Shown here in pieces: positions 1-9,434 of a stretch of DNA of 64,000 nt. The position numbers and the translations under genes were made by a program. Source of the DNA: Bacillus thuringiensis (GTDB taxonomy: Bacteria; Bacillota; Bacilli; Bacillales; Bacillaceae_G); the NCBI RefSeq assembly GCF_001182785.1, contig NZ_CP012099.1, positions 2,230,501-2,294,500 on the forward strand, in the 5' to 3' direction. Position 1 is the stretch's first letter; each line of letters opens with the position of its first letter. The notes beneath the pieces are model-generated. The model saw nothing but the letters and a program-made list of their open reading frames with translations. It was not told the DNA's origin and did not search any database.

Positions 1-27
1 TTTCATACAATAGGGAGGTAATATAAA

Positions 28-552
28 TTGAAAGATTATATATTAAAACAGTTTGATTACCATGCTTGGGCTAATACTAGATTATTCAATCGATTAAAAG
101 AGTTACCAAACTATGAGACAATTTTTAATGAGCAGATACAGAGTGTATTCCCATCCATTAAGGATACTTTTGTGCATATTTATATTACAGATCAAGTGTG
201 GTTACACATATTGCATGGTAAAAGTATGAATGAAGCAATACAAGACCGAGAAAATTTACGAAAACAAATTGAAACTAAATCGTTACATGAATTAGAAAAA
301 ATGTTTGAAAACATGGCAAATCAATATAAAGACTTTTTAATTACAATACAAGACGTGAATGCTGTATTTGTTATTGAGAACCCATATGCAGAGGCATTAG
401 AAACTTCAATTTTAGAGTTAGTACAACATGTCGTAAATCATGGTACATATCATAGAGGAAATATAACAGCGATGATCCGTCAACTTGGTCATTCGTCGAC
501 AATGATGGATTTTGTACTGTATTTACATATGGTTAAAAAGCAGGGAGAGTAA
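28..552 (+). CDS. DinB family protein
   Basis: A 174-residue four-helix-bundle protein of the DinB/YfiT type. These are usually metal-dependent enzymes acting on small thiols or on unknown substrates. Histidines at about 50, 138 and 142 (the last two in the segment HVVNHGTYHRGN) fit the family's metal triad. The start is TTG at 28, behind an AGGGAGGT Shine-Dalgarno site at 12-19. The gene stands alone and ends at a stem-loop shared with the convergent protease gene. The family is clear; the substrate cannot be read from the sequence. Confidence 0.85.
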   Translation: MKDYILKQFDYHAWANTRLFNRLKELPNYETIFNEQIQSVFPSIKDTFVHIYITDQVWLHILHGKSMNEAIQDRENLRKQIETKSLHELEKMFENMANQYKDFLITIQDVNAVFVIENPYAEALETSILELVQHVVNHGTYHRGNITAMIRQLGHSSTMMDFVLYLHMVKKQGE

Positions 553-562
553 TATAGTTTGT

Positions 563-606
563 AAGAAGGAGAGGCTTTAATTATAGAAGTCTCTCCTTCT
601 ATTTTA
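563..606. terminator. Stem-loop between dinB-like gene and protease gene
   Basis: AGAAGGAGAG pairs with the CTCTCCTTCT arm ending at 600 and a T-run follows. It lies between two convergent genes and could serve both. Confidence 0.7.
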
Positions 607-643
607 TTCCACATTCATGGTAGATCGACTGATTAAAGTTTTC

Positions 644-1837
644 TTAAGAAGCTTTATTTTCTTGTAATTGCTTAGCGTATTGTACAGCCTTAAGTGCATT
701 GACTCTACCATTTTTCCAGTACGTACCTGTACCACTAATTTTATCAGAAGTTGACTCAATAATTTGGCGGATTTGTGTATTGCTATATCCTTGATTTGCT
801 AAAAGGGCAGCGACTCCTGCAACATGAGGTGTTGCCATAGATGTACCACTTAATGATTGATACGTGCTTCCTTTATATGTGGAATATATATTTGAACCTG
901 GTGCTGCAACATCTACCCAGCTACCATAAGTAGAAAATGAAGATTTCTTATCTGCTTGATCTGTAGAAGCAACTGCAATCACTTCGCTGTAATAAGCAGG
1001 GTAATTAGCTTTTGTATTTCCAGCATTTCCAGCAGCTGCAACTATAACAGAGCCTTTATTCCATGCATATTGAACGGCTTGTTGTAATGCAGTACCACCA
1101 TTTGGAGCTCCTAAACTTAAACTAATTACTTTTGCACCTGAATCAGCAGCTTCTCGAATACCTTGCGCTACAGCATCAAGAGTACCACTTCCTTGATTAT
1201 CTAATACGCGGACAGCATAAATTGAAGTTTGTGGGGCAACACCAGCAATTCCGACACTGTTATTCGTAAGTGCTCCAGTAATTCCAGCGCAATGTGTACC
1301 ATGACCATTACCATCATCAGATGTATTGTCATTATCAACATAATCATGCCCGTAAATTACTTTTGAAGCCAAATCAGGATGTGAACCTTGAACTCCTGTA
1401 TCAATAATAGCTACTTTTACACCAGGATCACTTCGTTGGCTATCCCAAGCTTGTGGAGCTTGAATTTTTTGTAATCCGTATTGATTGTTAAAATATGGGT
1501 CGTTTGGAGTCCAAAAGGCGTGAACGTAATAATTCGGTTCTGCATATTCTACATCTGGATTATTTTTATAACTCTTTATTTTTTCTTTTACAGTACCTTT
1601 TGAAAATTGAACGACTTCAAAACCTAATTTATCATCTTTAGATAAGACATTAGCTCCGACAGATTTATGAAAAGATTGCACATTACTTAAAGATGCATTT
1701 TGCTTGAACTTAACGATTAATTGGTTAGGAACGTAATCAGTAGATGATGTTTCAGCGCTTGAAGTATTCGTGTTAAAGAAGAAACCACCAATGATAAATG
1801 ATAAAACTGATAGGAAAACAATGATTTTGTTTTTCAA
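644..1837 (-). CDS. Secreted subtilisin-like serine protease (thermitase type)
   Basis: A 397-residue S8 peptidase precursor. Residues 1-28 form a Sec signal peptide with a hydrophobic core and an SSAE cleavage region. Residues 35-105 look like an inhibitor-type propeptide (VPNQLIVKFK). The catalytic domain carries all triad motifs: Asp in IDTGVQGSHPDL, His in GHGTHCAGI, and Ser in GTSMATPHVAG, with the oxyanion Asn in AAAGNAGN. The start is TTG at 1837, with GGGAGG 9 nt upstream. It is probably an extracellular degradative protease. Calcium stabilisation is known for thermitases but not shown here. Confidence 0.93.
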   Translation of the reverse strand: MKNKIIVFLSVLSFIIGGFFFNTNTSSAETSSTDYVPNQLIVKFKQNASLSNVQSFHKSVGANVLSKDDKLGFEVVQFSKGTVKEKIKSYKNNPDVEYAEPNYYVHAFWTPNDPYFNNQYGLQKIQAPQAWDSQRSDPGVKVAIIDTGVQGSHPDLASKVIYGHDYVDNDNTSDDGNGHGTHCAGITGALTNNSVGIAGVAPQTSIYAVRVLDNQGSGTLDAVAQGIREAADSGAKVISLSLGAPNGGTALQQAVQYAWNKGSVIVAAAGNAGNTKANYPAYYSEVIAVASTDQADKKSSFSTYGSWVDVAAPGSNIYSTYKGSTYQSLSGTSMATPHVAGVAALLANQGYSNTQIRQIIESTSDKISGTGTYWKNGRVNALKAVQYAKQLQENKAS

Positions 1838-1873
1838 AAGATTTTTCCTCCCTTTTCTTGGATGAGTTTTTCA

Positions 1874-1891
1874 GCGACACTTTAATGTCGC
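1874..1891 (-). other. Perfect stem-loop in protease leader
   Basis: GCGACA and TGTCGC are separated by 6 nt, in the probable 5' leader of the protease gene. No T-run follows, so it may be an mRNA-stabilising or operator element. Confidence 0.4.
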
Positions 1892-2023
1892 ATTCCTTTT
1901 CAACTATATAGTTAGACCATACGATTTATGACATTTATGTGAAAAACTTTTGGAGGAATAAAAAGGAGTAAACATTGATATAAATATATTTTTAATGATA
2001 GTAATTAAGTAAAAGAGGGGATG

Positions 2024-2063
2024 AAAAAAGGAATGCTCATCATGTATGAGTCATTCCTTTTTT
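2024..2063. terminator. Bidirectional terminator
   Basis: AAAAAAGGAATG (2024-2035) pairs with CATTCCTTTTTT (2052-2063), extended by CTCAT/ATGAG. It lies directly after the symporter stop on the minus strand. Confidence 0.8.
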
Positions 2064-2069
2064 CATAGA

Positions 2070-3437
2070 TTAACTTGCCTGTTTTTTATTATTTTCTTTC
2101 AATTTCTCTGCTTGTAAAAAGCGATTCGTTTCAGCAACAACAATACTACTTAATCCAATTAGACCAATTAAGTTTGGAATGGCCATAAGTCCATTTGCAA
2201 TATCAGCAAATGTCCATACGATTCCTAGCTTTAAATTAGCACCAATTGCAATCATGACGATAAAGATTGCTTTATAATATTTAACAGCACTTTCTCCGAA
2301 TAAATAAGCTACACATTTTTCTCCATAATACGACCAGCCTAAAATAGTAGAGTAGGCAAATAAAATAATTGCGATACCGAGAATCATACTACCAGCAGTA
2401 CCAAATACAGATTGGAATGCAAGTGTTGTAGCTTCAACGCCTGTTTTACCAGATTTCCAAGCACCTGTAGTAATTAATACTAGTCCTGTAATTGTACATA
2501 CAATAAACGTATCTAGAAAAGTACCAGTCATTGAAACTAAGGCTTGCTTTGCAGGTGAATCAGTTTTTGCAGCCGCCGCAGCAATTGGTGCACTCCCTAA
2601 ACCAGCTTCGTTCGCAAATACACCACGCGCCATTCCGATTTGAATAGCTGATGCAACTGTTGTCCCAATAAAACCACCAGCAGCTGCTGTACCATTAAAT
2701 GCACCAGAAAAAATAAGTGAAAATGCTTCTGGAATTTGGTCGTAGTGATAGAAAATAATTATAAGACCAGCAATTATATAAAAGAAAGCTTTAATAGGAA
2801 CGACATATCCCGTCACTTTCCCGATTTTTTTTACACCGCCTAAAATAACAATTGCGATTAAAAATGCCATTAGTATACCAGTTAAAGCAGGAGGGAAAGA
2901 GAAATTAATTCGCATTGCCTCTGCAACTGAATTAGATTGCACCATATTACCAATACCGAAAGAAGCAGTTGTACCGAATATAGCGAATAATACTGCCAGC
3001 CATTTCTTACCTAAACCACGTTCTAAATAATACATTGGTCCACCTGAATATTCACCATTTTCATTACTAACACGGTATTTCACTGCAAGTATTGCTTCAG
3101 CATACTTTGTTGCCATACCGAACAATGCGGTAATCCACATCCAAAATATTGCACCAGGTCCACCTATAGTAACAGCTGTTGCAACACCAGCGATATTTCC
3201 CATACCAATCGTTGCGGCCATAGCTGTCATAAGTGCTTGGAAGTGACTAATATCTCCAGAAGAAGAGGTATCTTCTGATTTTTTAAATGCTAGTTTGTGA
3301 GCGTATAATAGTTTACTAAACTGTAAACCTTTTAAACGCACTGTGAGAATGACACCAGTTCCAACGAGTAGCAACAAAGTTGGTAATCCCCACACGTATT
3401 GATTCAGTTGTTCTAATACTTTACTTACTGTCTCCAT
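2070..3437 (-). CDS. Sodium:alanine/glycine symporter (AGCS family)
   Basis: A 455-residue polytopic membrane protein with about 11 hydrophobic segments. AGCS-type sequences include GGPGAIFWMW near residue 93 and GMARGVFANEAGLGSAP near residue 270. It imports small neutral amino acids together with Na+. The ATG at 3437 follows an AAGGAG site. The leader holds a tandem glycine riboswitch and a terminator, so glycine is the likely controlling ligand and possibly a substrate. The gene is monocistronic and resembles B. subtilis AlsT. Confidence 0.93.
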   Translation of the reverse strand: METVSKVLEQLNQYVWGLPTLLLLVGTGVILTVRLKGLQFSKLLYAHKLAFKKSEDTSSSGDISHFQALMTAMAATIGMGNIAGVATAVTIGGPGAIFWMWITALFGMATKYAEAILAVKYRVSNENGEYSGGPMYYLERGLGKKWLAVLFAIFGTTASFGIGNMVQSNSVAEAMRINFSFPPALTGILMAFLIAIVILGGVKKIGKVTGYVVPIKAFFYIIAGLIIIFYHYDQIPEAFSLIFSGAFNGTAAAGGFIGTTVASAIQIGMARGVFANEAGLGSAPIAAAAAKTDSPAKQALVSMTGTFLDTFIVCTITGLVLITTGAWKSGKTGVEATTLAFQSVFGTAGSMILGIAIILFAYSTILGWSYYGEKCVAYLFGESAVKYYKAIFIVMIAIGANLKLGIVWTFADIANGLMAIPNLIGLIGLSSIVVAETNRFLQAEKLKENNKKQAS

Positions 3438-3458
3438 CTTTATTCTCCTTTTTTAGAA

Positions 3459-3491
3459 AAAATAAAAACCACTTCAAGTAAATGAAATGGT
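3459..3491 (-). terminator. Riboswitch-controlled terminator
   Basis: On the minus strand ACCATTTCA and TGAAGTGGT form a stem followed by TTTTATTTT. It lies between the glycine aptamers and the symporter start, where an expression platform is expected. Confidence 0.75.
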
Positions 3492-3494
3492 CTC

Positions 3495-3768
3495 TGGAGA
3501 AACAAGGGATAGAAAAATAAACCGATACAATCGGCTTTTTCTTTCGCTTGTCTCTGTCCTTTTACCTGAGAGATTATCCGCTAAAGTAGCGGATTTGCTC
3601 CTTCGGTGCTCGTTTTCCTCCGCGCTATATAAAAGCGAGAGGGAGTCTCTCCAGAGATTCGTCCCCATGCAGTTCTACTTGTAACCAAGACCTGAGAGTT
3701 TCAAAGTTGGTATAACAACTTTTTGCCCCGTCGGTAGATCAATAGACCTTCTCCTGAATGGTTCATCC
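3495..3768 (-). ncRNA. Tandem glycine riboswitch (gcvT type)
   Basis: Read on the minus strand there are two successive aptamer-like blocks. The promoter-distal block has the core pieces GGAGAGACT, GCGGAGGA, GCACCGAAGGAGCAA and CTCTCAGG, then AAAAGGACAGAGAC. The proximal block has CAGGAGAAGG, CCGACGGGGCAA and ACTCTCAGG. This is the cooperative two-aptamer glycine riboswitch layout. It sits before an AGCS symporter, an established target, with a terminator directly downstream. Confidence 0.92.
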
Positions 3769-3872
3769 GAATTATAAAATTTACAAACACATTGATTGTA
3801 AATCAATAAAAACATTATAGACATACAAATTGTGAATTGCAATCATTTTTTATTTTAAAATAGTAAATAGTT

Positions 3873-4448
3873 TTATTTTTTTGTAAGTCCTAATTTATCT
3901 TCAACTTCATTTAAAGTAGATAAAGCGATGACAATATGTTGATCCGCAAGTCCTAAAGCTTGTTTTGTTTTTTCAATAGTTTCATTGGTTGGAGTAGAGT
4001 TATTTGCTCCGTCTATAATCAAATTTGCTGCATCTTTCATGAAGTTTGATGCGGATTTAAACTGGGTTGTGAATTGAATTAGTTGTTTTTGTATATCTAT
4101 ATCTGCTATGTTTTCTTCAATTTTAAGTGTGTCTATTTCGTTCATAATTGTTTCATACTGCTTGGAAACAGCATTCATTGTAATTAATAGTTTATTTCGA
4201 TCTACTGAATCTCCATTCGTGTTAATCTCTTCCCAGGCAGGCAACCAATCTTTTTCGATGATGTTATTATAAGTAGTAGTCAATTCATTAATTTTAGGTT
4301 GTAATTTCGTTTTGAAAGTTTTTGTATCCGCTGTTTCTACAGGTGCTTTTTCGTTGTTATTTTTAACATTAGTAACGTAGAAAATTGTACCGAAAATGAT
4401 GAAAATAGAAATAATAACTGTCCATTTAGTAAAAAATAATTTCTGCAA
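3873..4448 (-). CDS. Membrane-anchored hypothetical protein
   Basis: A 191-residue protein with one N-terminal membrane segment (about residues 8-27) and an extracytoplasmic, mostly helical, acidic domain with no motif I can name. There is no lipobox cysteine, so a membrane-anchored or secreted form is more likely than a lipoprotein. The start is TTG at 4448, with GGAGG 9 nt upstream. It is monocistronic. Confidence 0.7.
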   Translation of the reverse strand: MQKLFFTKWTVIISIFIIFGTIFYVTNVKNNNEKAPVETADTKTFKTKLQPKINELTTTYNNIIEKDWLPAWEEINTNGDSVDRNKLLITMNAVSKQYETIMNEIDTLKIEENIADIDIQKQLIQFTTQFKSASNFMKDAANLIIDGANNSTPTNETIEKTKQALGLADQHIVIALSTLNEVEDKLGLTKK

Positions 4449-4616
4449 TATGTAACGCCTCCAAAATTTAAAAACTTATAATTATAATATATAACAATAA
4501 TGTTGTTTGAAGTAGAGAAAATAGGTTAGAAATGATTTAAATTATATCTTTTCTATACATAAATAATTAAAGTTAGTAAAATGATGAAAGTTATATGTGA
4601 GAAAAGAGGGTTTTTA

Positions 4617-4925
4617 GTGAAAATGAATAGAAGAAAACTAGTTTCAAATATTTCAATGGCTATGTTATTAGTTGGTTTAATTGCATTCATATTTATGAAT
4701 AAAGAATCTAAAATTAAAGGTTTTCCAGTACCAATGTCAGCAATTCATATTAACGATGATAAGGAAGAGGACTATCAATATATAAGTGTAATACCTATTA
4801 CAAAAGCAAATGGATGGGAGAACTTAGGGGAAAACGGGCATACTGTTAGTTTTAAAAAAGGGGAGCGGAAGGTAACTGTATTACATTATCCAGGAGAAAT
4901 TACGTATTCTATATTTGAAAAATAA
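4617..4925 (+). CDS. Small single-pass membrane protein, unknown function
   Basis: About 102 residues with one N-terminal transmembrane helix (MAMLLVGLIAFIFM) and a short hydrophilic C-terminal domain. GTG at 4617 is preferred over the upstream ATG at 4581, because an AGAGGG site lies 6 nt before it. ATG at 4623 is also possible. I do not recognise a family. Confidence 0.55.
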   Translation: MKMNRRKLVSNISMAMLLVGLIAFIFMNKESKIKGFPVPMSAIHINDDKEEDYQYISVIPITKANGWENLGENGHTVSFKKGERKVTVLHYPGEITYSIFEK

Positions 4926-4933
4926 TTGATGAT

Positions 4934-4988
4934 AAAAAAGATAGGGAGTAGATGATATTGTAGGATTGTTTACTTCCTATCTTTTTTA
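4934..4988 (+). terminator. Intrinsic terminator
   Basis: AAAAAAGATAGGGAGTA pairs with TACTTCCTATCTTTTTT, just after the stop at 4925. Confidence 0.75.
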
Positions 4989-5302
4989 GTTTTTAATTCT
5001 GAATTGTTTGAATTAAATTTATTATGCGTATAGAATAAAATAGTATTTCTTATGAAAATAAGTGGATAGTTTACCAAGTATAAAAAATAGGATGTTTTAT
5101 TGAATGATATAGATAATCAGTAAGGTATAATTATGTTATGTAAACTGCAAGTGGAATAAGAAAGCGAAGCAAGAGATTTGAATTTTTATATTCTAGATGT
5201 CTTTTTACAAGCTAAGTATTTCGGTAATCAACTTACAGCATTTACGGAGGGGCATCAAACTTCGAGTAAGTAAATGGATCGAATCATAAGGGGGAATTAA
5301 AA

Positions 5303-5923
5303 ATGTTACTAAAAACAATCTACTGTAAGGTGGAAGAAGAGAAAAAAGAATTGTTTTCCAGTGCGCAAGAAAAATGGCGTGATATACAGCACCTAGATGG
5401 TTTTCATGGACAATTTGGTGGATGGAATGAAGATGAGGCATGTGTATTTACTTTATGGGAAGATAGAAGTGCATATCAATCATTTATGAATGGTGCTCAC
5501 GATACAATTTATTTAAATAGTAATCAAGAGGATACGTTTCTTTCATGTGAAATTGAATTATTTCAAACGTTGTATGATATAACTGATATGCATTTGAAAG
5601 ACGTTGTAGTAGAGGGAGCATTCGTAAGAGTTGCTATATGTGATGTAAAGTTGGAAAAGGAAAAGCATTTTTTACATAAGCAAGAAACAATTTGGAATAA
5701 AGGAATGGAAAAAGCAAAAGGAATGCTAGGTGGAGTAGTTGGAAAGTCTTTAAAAAATGAAAATCGTTACATAGTGTTAACGTATTGGAAAGATGAAATA
5801 GCGCACCAACATTATGTGGAAGAGATTTTCCCAGATTTATATAAATTAGCTAATATTCATGAAGATATAGAAGAGATAAAAGGAAAACAAGCTGTATGTA
5901 AGGAAGAATGGCTTGTATATTAA
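5303..5923 (+). CDS. YdbC/DUF4937-like protein with two ferredoxin-like modules
   Basis: A 206-residue soluble protein resembling B. subtilis YdbC (DUF4937). Two related halves of about 100 residues each look like antibiotic-biosynthesis-monooxygenase or dimeric alpha-beta-barrel modules: FHGQFGGWNEDEACVFTLWED in the first half, NRYIVLTYWKDEIAHQHYVE in the second. No catalytic residues can be assigned. The ATG at 5303 follows AAGGGGGAA. It stands alone. Confidence 0.7.
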   Translation: MLLKTIYCKVEEEKKELFSSAQEKWRDIQHLDGFHGQFGGWNEDEACVFTLWEDRSAYQSFMNGAHDTIYLNSNQEDTFLSCEIELFQTLYDITDMHLKDVVVEGAFVRVAICDVKLEKEKHFLHKQETIWNKGMEKAKGMLGGVVGKSLKNENRYIVLTYWKDEIAHQHYVEEIFPDLYKLANIHEDIEEIKGKQAVCKEEWLVY

Positions 5924-6109
5924 ACGATGAAAAAGTGCATAAATGATTGTATAATAACGATATTTTCTTATAAACAAGTAATTAATAGAAGACGTTATAT
6001 ACCCTTTCATGTTAATATATTTAAGTTATAATAGGAGGCTTACCCTTTTGTATTGTACGGTAGAAGCAGTGTGAGCTTGAAATTTTTTTTAGAAAAGGAT
6101 GTGCCTAAT

Positions 6110-6817
6110 TTGCGTATCAATAAATTTATTAGTGAAGCTGGAAAAGCGTCTCGACGTGGAGCGGATAAACTAATTAATGAGAGAAGAGTAATTATTAACG
6201 GTAAGGTTGCAAAAATTGGTGACCAAGTAAATCCAGGTGATGATGTACGAGTAAATGGAGAGCAGCTTCGAATTGCTCGAGATCACGTATATATCGCTTT
6301 AAATAAACCAGTAGGTATTACATGTACGAGTGAAAAAGCAGTAAAAGGTAATATTATCGATTTAGTGAATCATCCTTTACGAATTAGTCACATTGGACGT
6401 CTTGATAAAGACTCAGACGGTTTAATTTTGTTAACGAATGATGGTGATATCGTTAATGAAATTTTACGTGCTGAAAACAAACATGAGAAAGAATATATCG
6501 TTTCAGTAGATAAGCCAATTACTCCTGATTTCTTAGAGAAAATGGCAGCGGGTGTTAAAATTCTAGGTACAAAAACACTTCCTTGTGAGATCACACAGTT
6601 ATCAAAATATGAGTTCAACATTATTTTAACGCAAGGGCTAAATCGTCAAATTCGCCGTATGTGTGAAGCTTTAGGTTATCAAGTATACACGTTAAAACGT
6701 ACGAGAATTATGAATATCGAATTGAATAATTTACCAGTTGGACAATGGAGAGATTTATCGAAGAAAGAGAAAAGACGTCTATTTGCAGACTTAAATTACG
6801 AACCACAAGATTGGTAA
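6110..6817 (+). CDS. rluF: 23S rRNA pseudouridine synthase, RluF-like
   Basis: A 235-residue RsuA/RluB/E/F family enzyme. An N-terminal S4 RNA-binding domain (LRINKFISEAGKASRRGADK) is followed by a catalytic domain with the active-site Asp in GRLDKDSDGLILLT. The resemblance is to RluF, which modifies U2604 of 23S rRNA; the exact target is inferred from the family. The start is TTG at 6110, 9 nt after AAGGAT, and begins exactly at the S4 domain. A longer TTG-started frame from 6053 adds 19 residues unlike the family. Confidence 0.85.
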   Translation: MRINKFISEAGKASRRGADKLINERRVIINGKVAKIGDQVNPGDDVRVNGEQLRIARDHVYIALNKPVGITCTSEKAVKGNIIDLVNHPLRISHIGRLDKDSDGLILLTNDGDIVNEILRAENKHEKEYIVSVDKPITPDFLEKMAAGVKILGTKTLPCEITQLSKYEFNIILTQGLNRQIRRMCEALGYQVYTLKRTRIMNIELNNLPVGQWRDLSKKEKRRLFADLNYEPQDW

Positions 6818-6829
6818 AATTGAGAAGGG

Positions 6830-6860
6830 AAACCAAAAATCTATTTTTGGTTTCTTTTTT
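6830..6860 (+). terminator. rluF terminator
   Basis: AAACCAAAAAT and ATTTTTGGTTT form a perfect 11-bp stem followed by a T-run. Confidence 0.85.
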
Positions 6861-6887
6861 TATTAAAAAAAAATCATTTTTAAACAC

Positions 6888-6916
6888 TTGCAAAAATAAA
6901 ATGAATAAGATATAGT
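6888..6916 (+). promoter_or_regulatory. Sigma-A promoter for the thrS leader
   Basis: TTGCAA (6888-6893) and TATAGT (6911-6916) are 17 nt apart, just upstream of the first T-box. Confidence 0.7.
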
Positions 6917-6944
6917 AAATAACAATTAATGGATGTACTTTTAA

Positions 6945-7188
6945 AAGCAAAGAAAAGGACACGAGTTATTTTACCCGGTTATACAGAGAAGGAAGGAAAG
7001 CTGAGAACTTCCTAACGCAGAAAAATAACTTACCACCTTAGAGCTGCACTAGGGAAATTAAGTATCTAGTGCCGTGTAAGCGACGTTATCGCAAAAGAAG
7101 CCATTATGTTTTTTGTGATGGGAATCTGGGTGGAACCACGGATATAAGCATATTCGTCCCTATATTTAGGGATGAATATGCTTTTTTG
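6945..7188 (+). ncRNA. T-box riboswitch 1 (threonine)
   Basis: A complete T-box leader. Stem I begins near 6945. The T-box consensus TGGAACCACG is at 7131-7140, and a terminator stem around CGTCCCTA/TAGGGATG with a T-run ends near 7188. The likely specifier codon is ACC (Thr) at 7032-7034, followed by A. Uncharged tRNA-Thr should favour readthrough. Confidence 0.92.
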
Positions 7189-7204
7189 CATTCAATTTCA
7201 TAAT

Positions 7205-7443
7205 AAGCGAAGAAAAGGACACGAGTTATTTTACCCGGTTATACAGAGAGGGAAGGAAAGCTGAGAACTTCCTAACGCAGAAAAATAACTTACCACCTTA
7301 GAGCTGCACTGGGGAAATTAAGTATCTAGTGCCGTATAAACGACGTTACCGTAAAAGAAGCCATTGTTGTTTACAATGGGAATCTGGGTGGAACCACGGG
7401 TAAAAGCACGCTCGTCCCTATTTTAGGGATGAGTGTGCTTTTT
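7205..7443 (+). ncRNA. T-box riboswitch 2 (threonine), near-copy of the first
   Basis: A second leader almost identical to the first through stem I, with the likely specifier ACC at 7292-7294, TGGAACCACG at 7389-7398, and its own terminator ending near 7443. Differences concentrate in the variable stem and terminator arms, consistent with a tandem duplication. Two terminators in series should tighten repression when tRNA-Thr is charged. Confidence 0.92.
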
Positions 7444-7466
7444 ATTATGAAATGGAGAGATGAAAA

Positions 7467-9389
7467 ATGAAAGAACAAATGATTGAAATTAAATTTCCAG
7501 ATGGTAGCGTTAAAGAATTTGTAAATGGAGTTACTTTAGAAGAAATTGCGGGATCCATTAGCAGTAGTTTGAAAAAGAAAGCAGTCGCAGGGAAAGTAAA
7601 TGATGGGTTATATGATTTACGCCGAAATATTGAAGAAAATGCGGAAGTAGAAATCATTACTATAGATTCAAATGAAGGTGTAGAAATTGCAAGACACTCT
7701 GCGGCACATATTTTAGCGCAAGCTGTAAAAAGAATGTATGGTGATATAAATCTTGGGGTGGGGCCTGTTATTGAAAATGGATTTTATTATGATATGGATC
7801 TTCCAAGTAGTGTAAACGTAGAAGATTTACGAAAAATCGAAAAAGAAATGAAAAAGATTATAAATGAAAATATAAAGATAGAACGAGTTGAGGTTTCTCG
7901 AGAAGAAGCAGCAAAACTGTTTCAAAAAATGAACGATCGCTTGAAATTAGAACTTTTAGAAGCAATTCCTAGTGGGGAAAGTGTAACACTATATAAACAA
8001 GGTGAATTTGTAGATTTATGTAGAGGACCACATTTACCATCAACAGGTTATTTGAAAGCATTTCAATTAACTCAAGTTTCTGGTGCATATTGGCGAGGTG
8101 ATAGTAATAACCAAGTGCTTCAGCGTATATATGGTGTTGCATTCTCTTCCCAAAAAGAATTAGAAGAGTATTTACATTTCGTTGAAGAAGCCGCAAAGAG
8201 AAATCATCGTAAGTTAGGTAGTGAGCTGGAGTTATTTATGTTTTCAGAAGAGGCTCCGGGAATGCCATTTTATTTACCGAAAGGACAGATTATCCGAAAT
8301 GAATTAGAAGCATTTTTAAGAGAAATTCAAAAAGAGTATAAGTATCAAGAAGTACGTACTCCGTTTATGATGAACCAAGAATTATGGGAGAAATCAGGAC
8401 ACTGGGGACATTACAAGGATAACATGTATTTCTCAGAAGTAGACAATAAAAGCTTTGCATTAAAACCGATGAATTGTCCTGGTCATATGCTAATGTTCAA
8501 AAATAAATTGCATTCTTATCGTGAATTACCAATTCGTATGTGTGAGTTCGGTCAAGTACACCGACATGAATTTAGCGGGGCATTAAACGGATTATTAAGA
8601 GTACGTACTTTCTGCCAAGATGATGCTCATTTATTTGTAACTCCAGAACAAATTGAAGATGAAATAAAATCCGTAATGGCGCAAATTGATTACGTCTATA
8701 AAACTTTGGGATTCGAATATGAAGTAGAGCTTTCTACTCGTCCAGAAGATTCAATGGGGGATGATAAATTATGGGAGCAAGCAGAGGCGTCATTAGAAAA
8801 TGTATTACATTCATTGAATTATAAATACAGACTAAATGAAGGTGACGGTGCATTTTACGGACCGAAAATCGATTTTCATATTAAAGACGCTTTAAATAGA
8901 AGTCATCAGTGCGGAACAATCCAGCTAGATTTCCAAATGCCAGAGAAGTTTGATTTAAATTATATAGATGAAAATAATGAAAAGAAAAGACCAGTTGTTA
9001 TTCATCGGGCAGTTTTAGGGTCATTAGATCGATTCTTAGCAATATTAATTGAGCACTTTGGAGGTGCGTTCCCGGCATGGGTGGCACCAGTTCAAGTGAA
9101 AGTAATTCCAGTTTCAAATGCAGTACATGAACAATATGCCAATGAGATTGCACATAAATTAGCACAAGCTGGAGTTCGTGTTGAACAAGATGCACGAGAT
9201 GAAAAATTAGGATATAAAATAAGAGAAGCACAAATGCAAAAAGTACCGTATGTTCTTGTTATTGGGGATAAGGAAATGGAAAACGGAGCTGTAAATGTAC
9301 GTAAATATGGAGAAGAGAAGTCAGAAGTTGTTGCGCTAGATGTATTTGTGGCAAGTATTGAAGAAGAAATAAAGAATAGAAAATATTGA
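7467..9389 (+). CDS. thrS: Threonine--tRNA ligase
   Basis: A 640-residue class II synthetase of full length. It has an N-terminal TGS domain (1-62), an editing domain with HSAAHILAQ and CRGPH zinc/editing residues, a catalytic core (FYLPKGQIIRNELE, MCEFGQVHRHE, and HRAVLGSLDRF as motif 3), and a C-terminal anticodon-binding domain. The ATG at 7467 follows GGAGAG. Expression is controlled by two T-boxes. infC, which often follows thrS, is not downstream, so this may be the second, inducible threonyl-tRNA synthetase (thrZ-like); the window does not settle that. Confidence 0.95.
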   Translation: MKEQMIEIKFPDGSVKEFVNGVTLEEIAGSISSSLKKKAVAGKVNDGLYDLRRNIEENAEVEIITIDSNEGVEIARHSAAHILAQAVKRMYGDINLGVGPVIENGFYYDMDLPSSVNVEDLRKIEKEMKKIINENIKIERVEVSREEAAKLFQKMNDRLKLELLEAIPSGESVTLYKQGEFVDLCRGPHLPSTGYLKAFQLTQVSGAYWRGDSNNQVLQRIYGVAFSSQKELEEYLHFVEEAAKRNHRKLGSELELFMFSEEAPGMPFYLPKGQIIRNELEAFLREIQKEYKYQEVRTPFMMNQELWEKSGHWGHYKDNMYFSEVDNKSFALKPMNCPGHMLMFKNKLHSYRELPIRMCEFGQVHRHEFSGALNGLLRVRTFCQDDAHLFVTPEQIEDEIKSVMAQIDYVYKTLGFEYEVELSTRPEDSMGDDKLWEQAEASLENVLHSLNYKYRLNEGDGAFYGPKIDFHIKDALNRSHQCGTIQLDFQMPEKFDLNYIDENNEKKRPVVIHRAVLGSLDRFLAILIEHFGGAFPAWVAPVQVKVIPVSNAVHEQYANEIAHKLAQAGVRVEQDARDEKLGYKIREAQMQKVPYVLVIGDKEMENGAVNVRKYGEEKSEVVALDVFVASIEEEIKNRKY

Positions 9390-9397
9390 TTGTAAAG

Positions 9398-9434
9398 AAA
9401 ACACACTATTAGAAATTAGTGTGTTTTCTTTTTT
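9398..9434 (+). terminator. thrS terminator
   Basis: GAAAACACACTA and TAGTGTGTTTTC form a perfect stem with a T-run. Confidence 0.85.

Noticed and set aside
3474..3684. Open frames of about 65 codons on both strands upstream of the symporter
   Set aside because: They lie inside the tandem glycine riboswitch, which explains the conserved sequence.
6033..6074. Eight-codon leader ORF behind AGGAGG upstream of rluF
   Set aside because: A TATAAT at 6027-6032 would place the transcription start at or after this AGGAGG, so the site may not be in the mRNA; no attenuator is visible.
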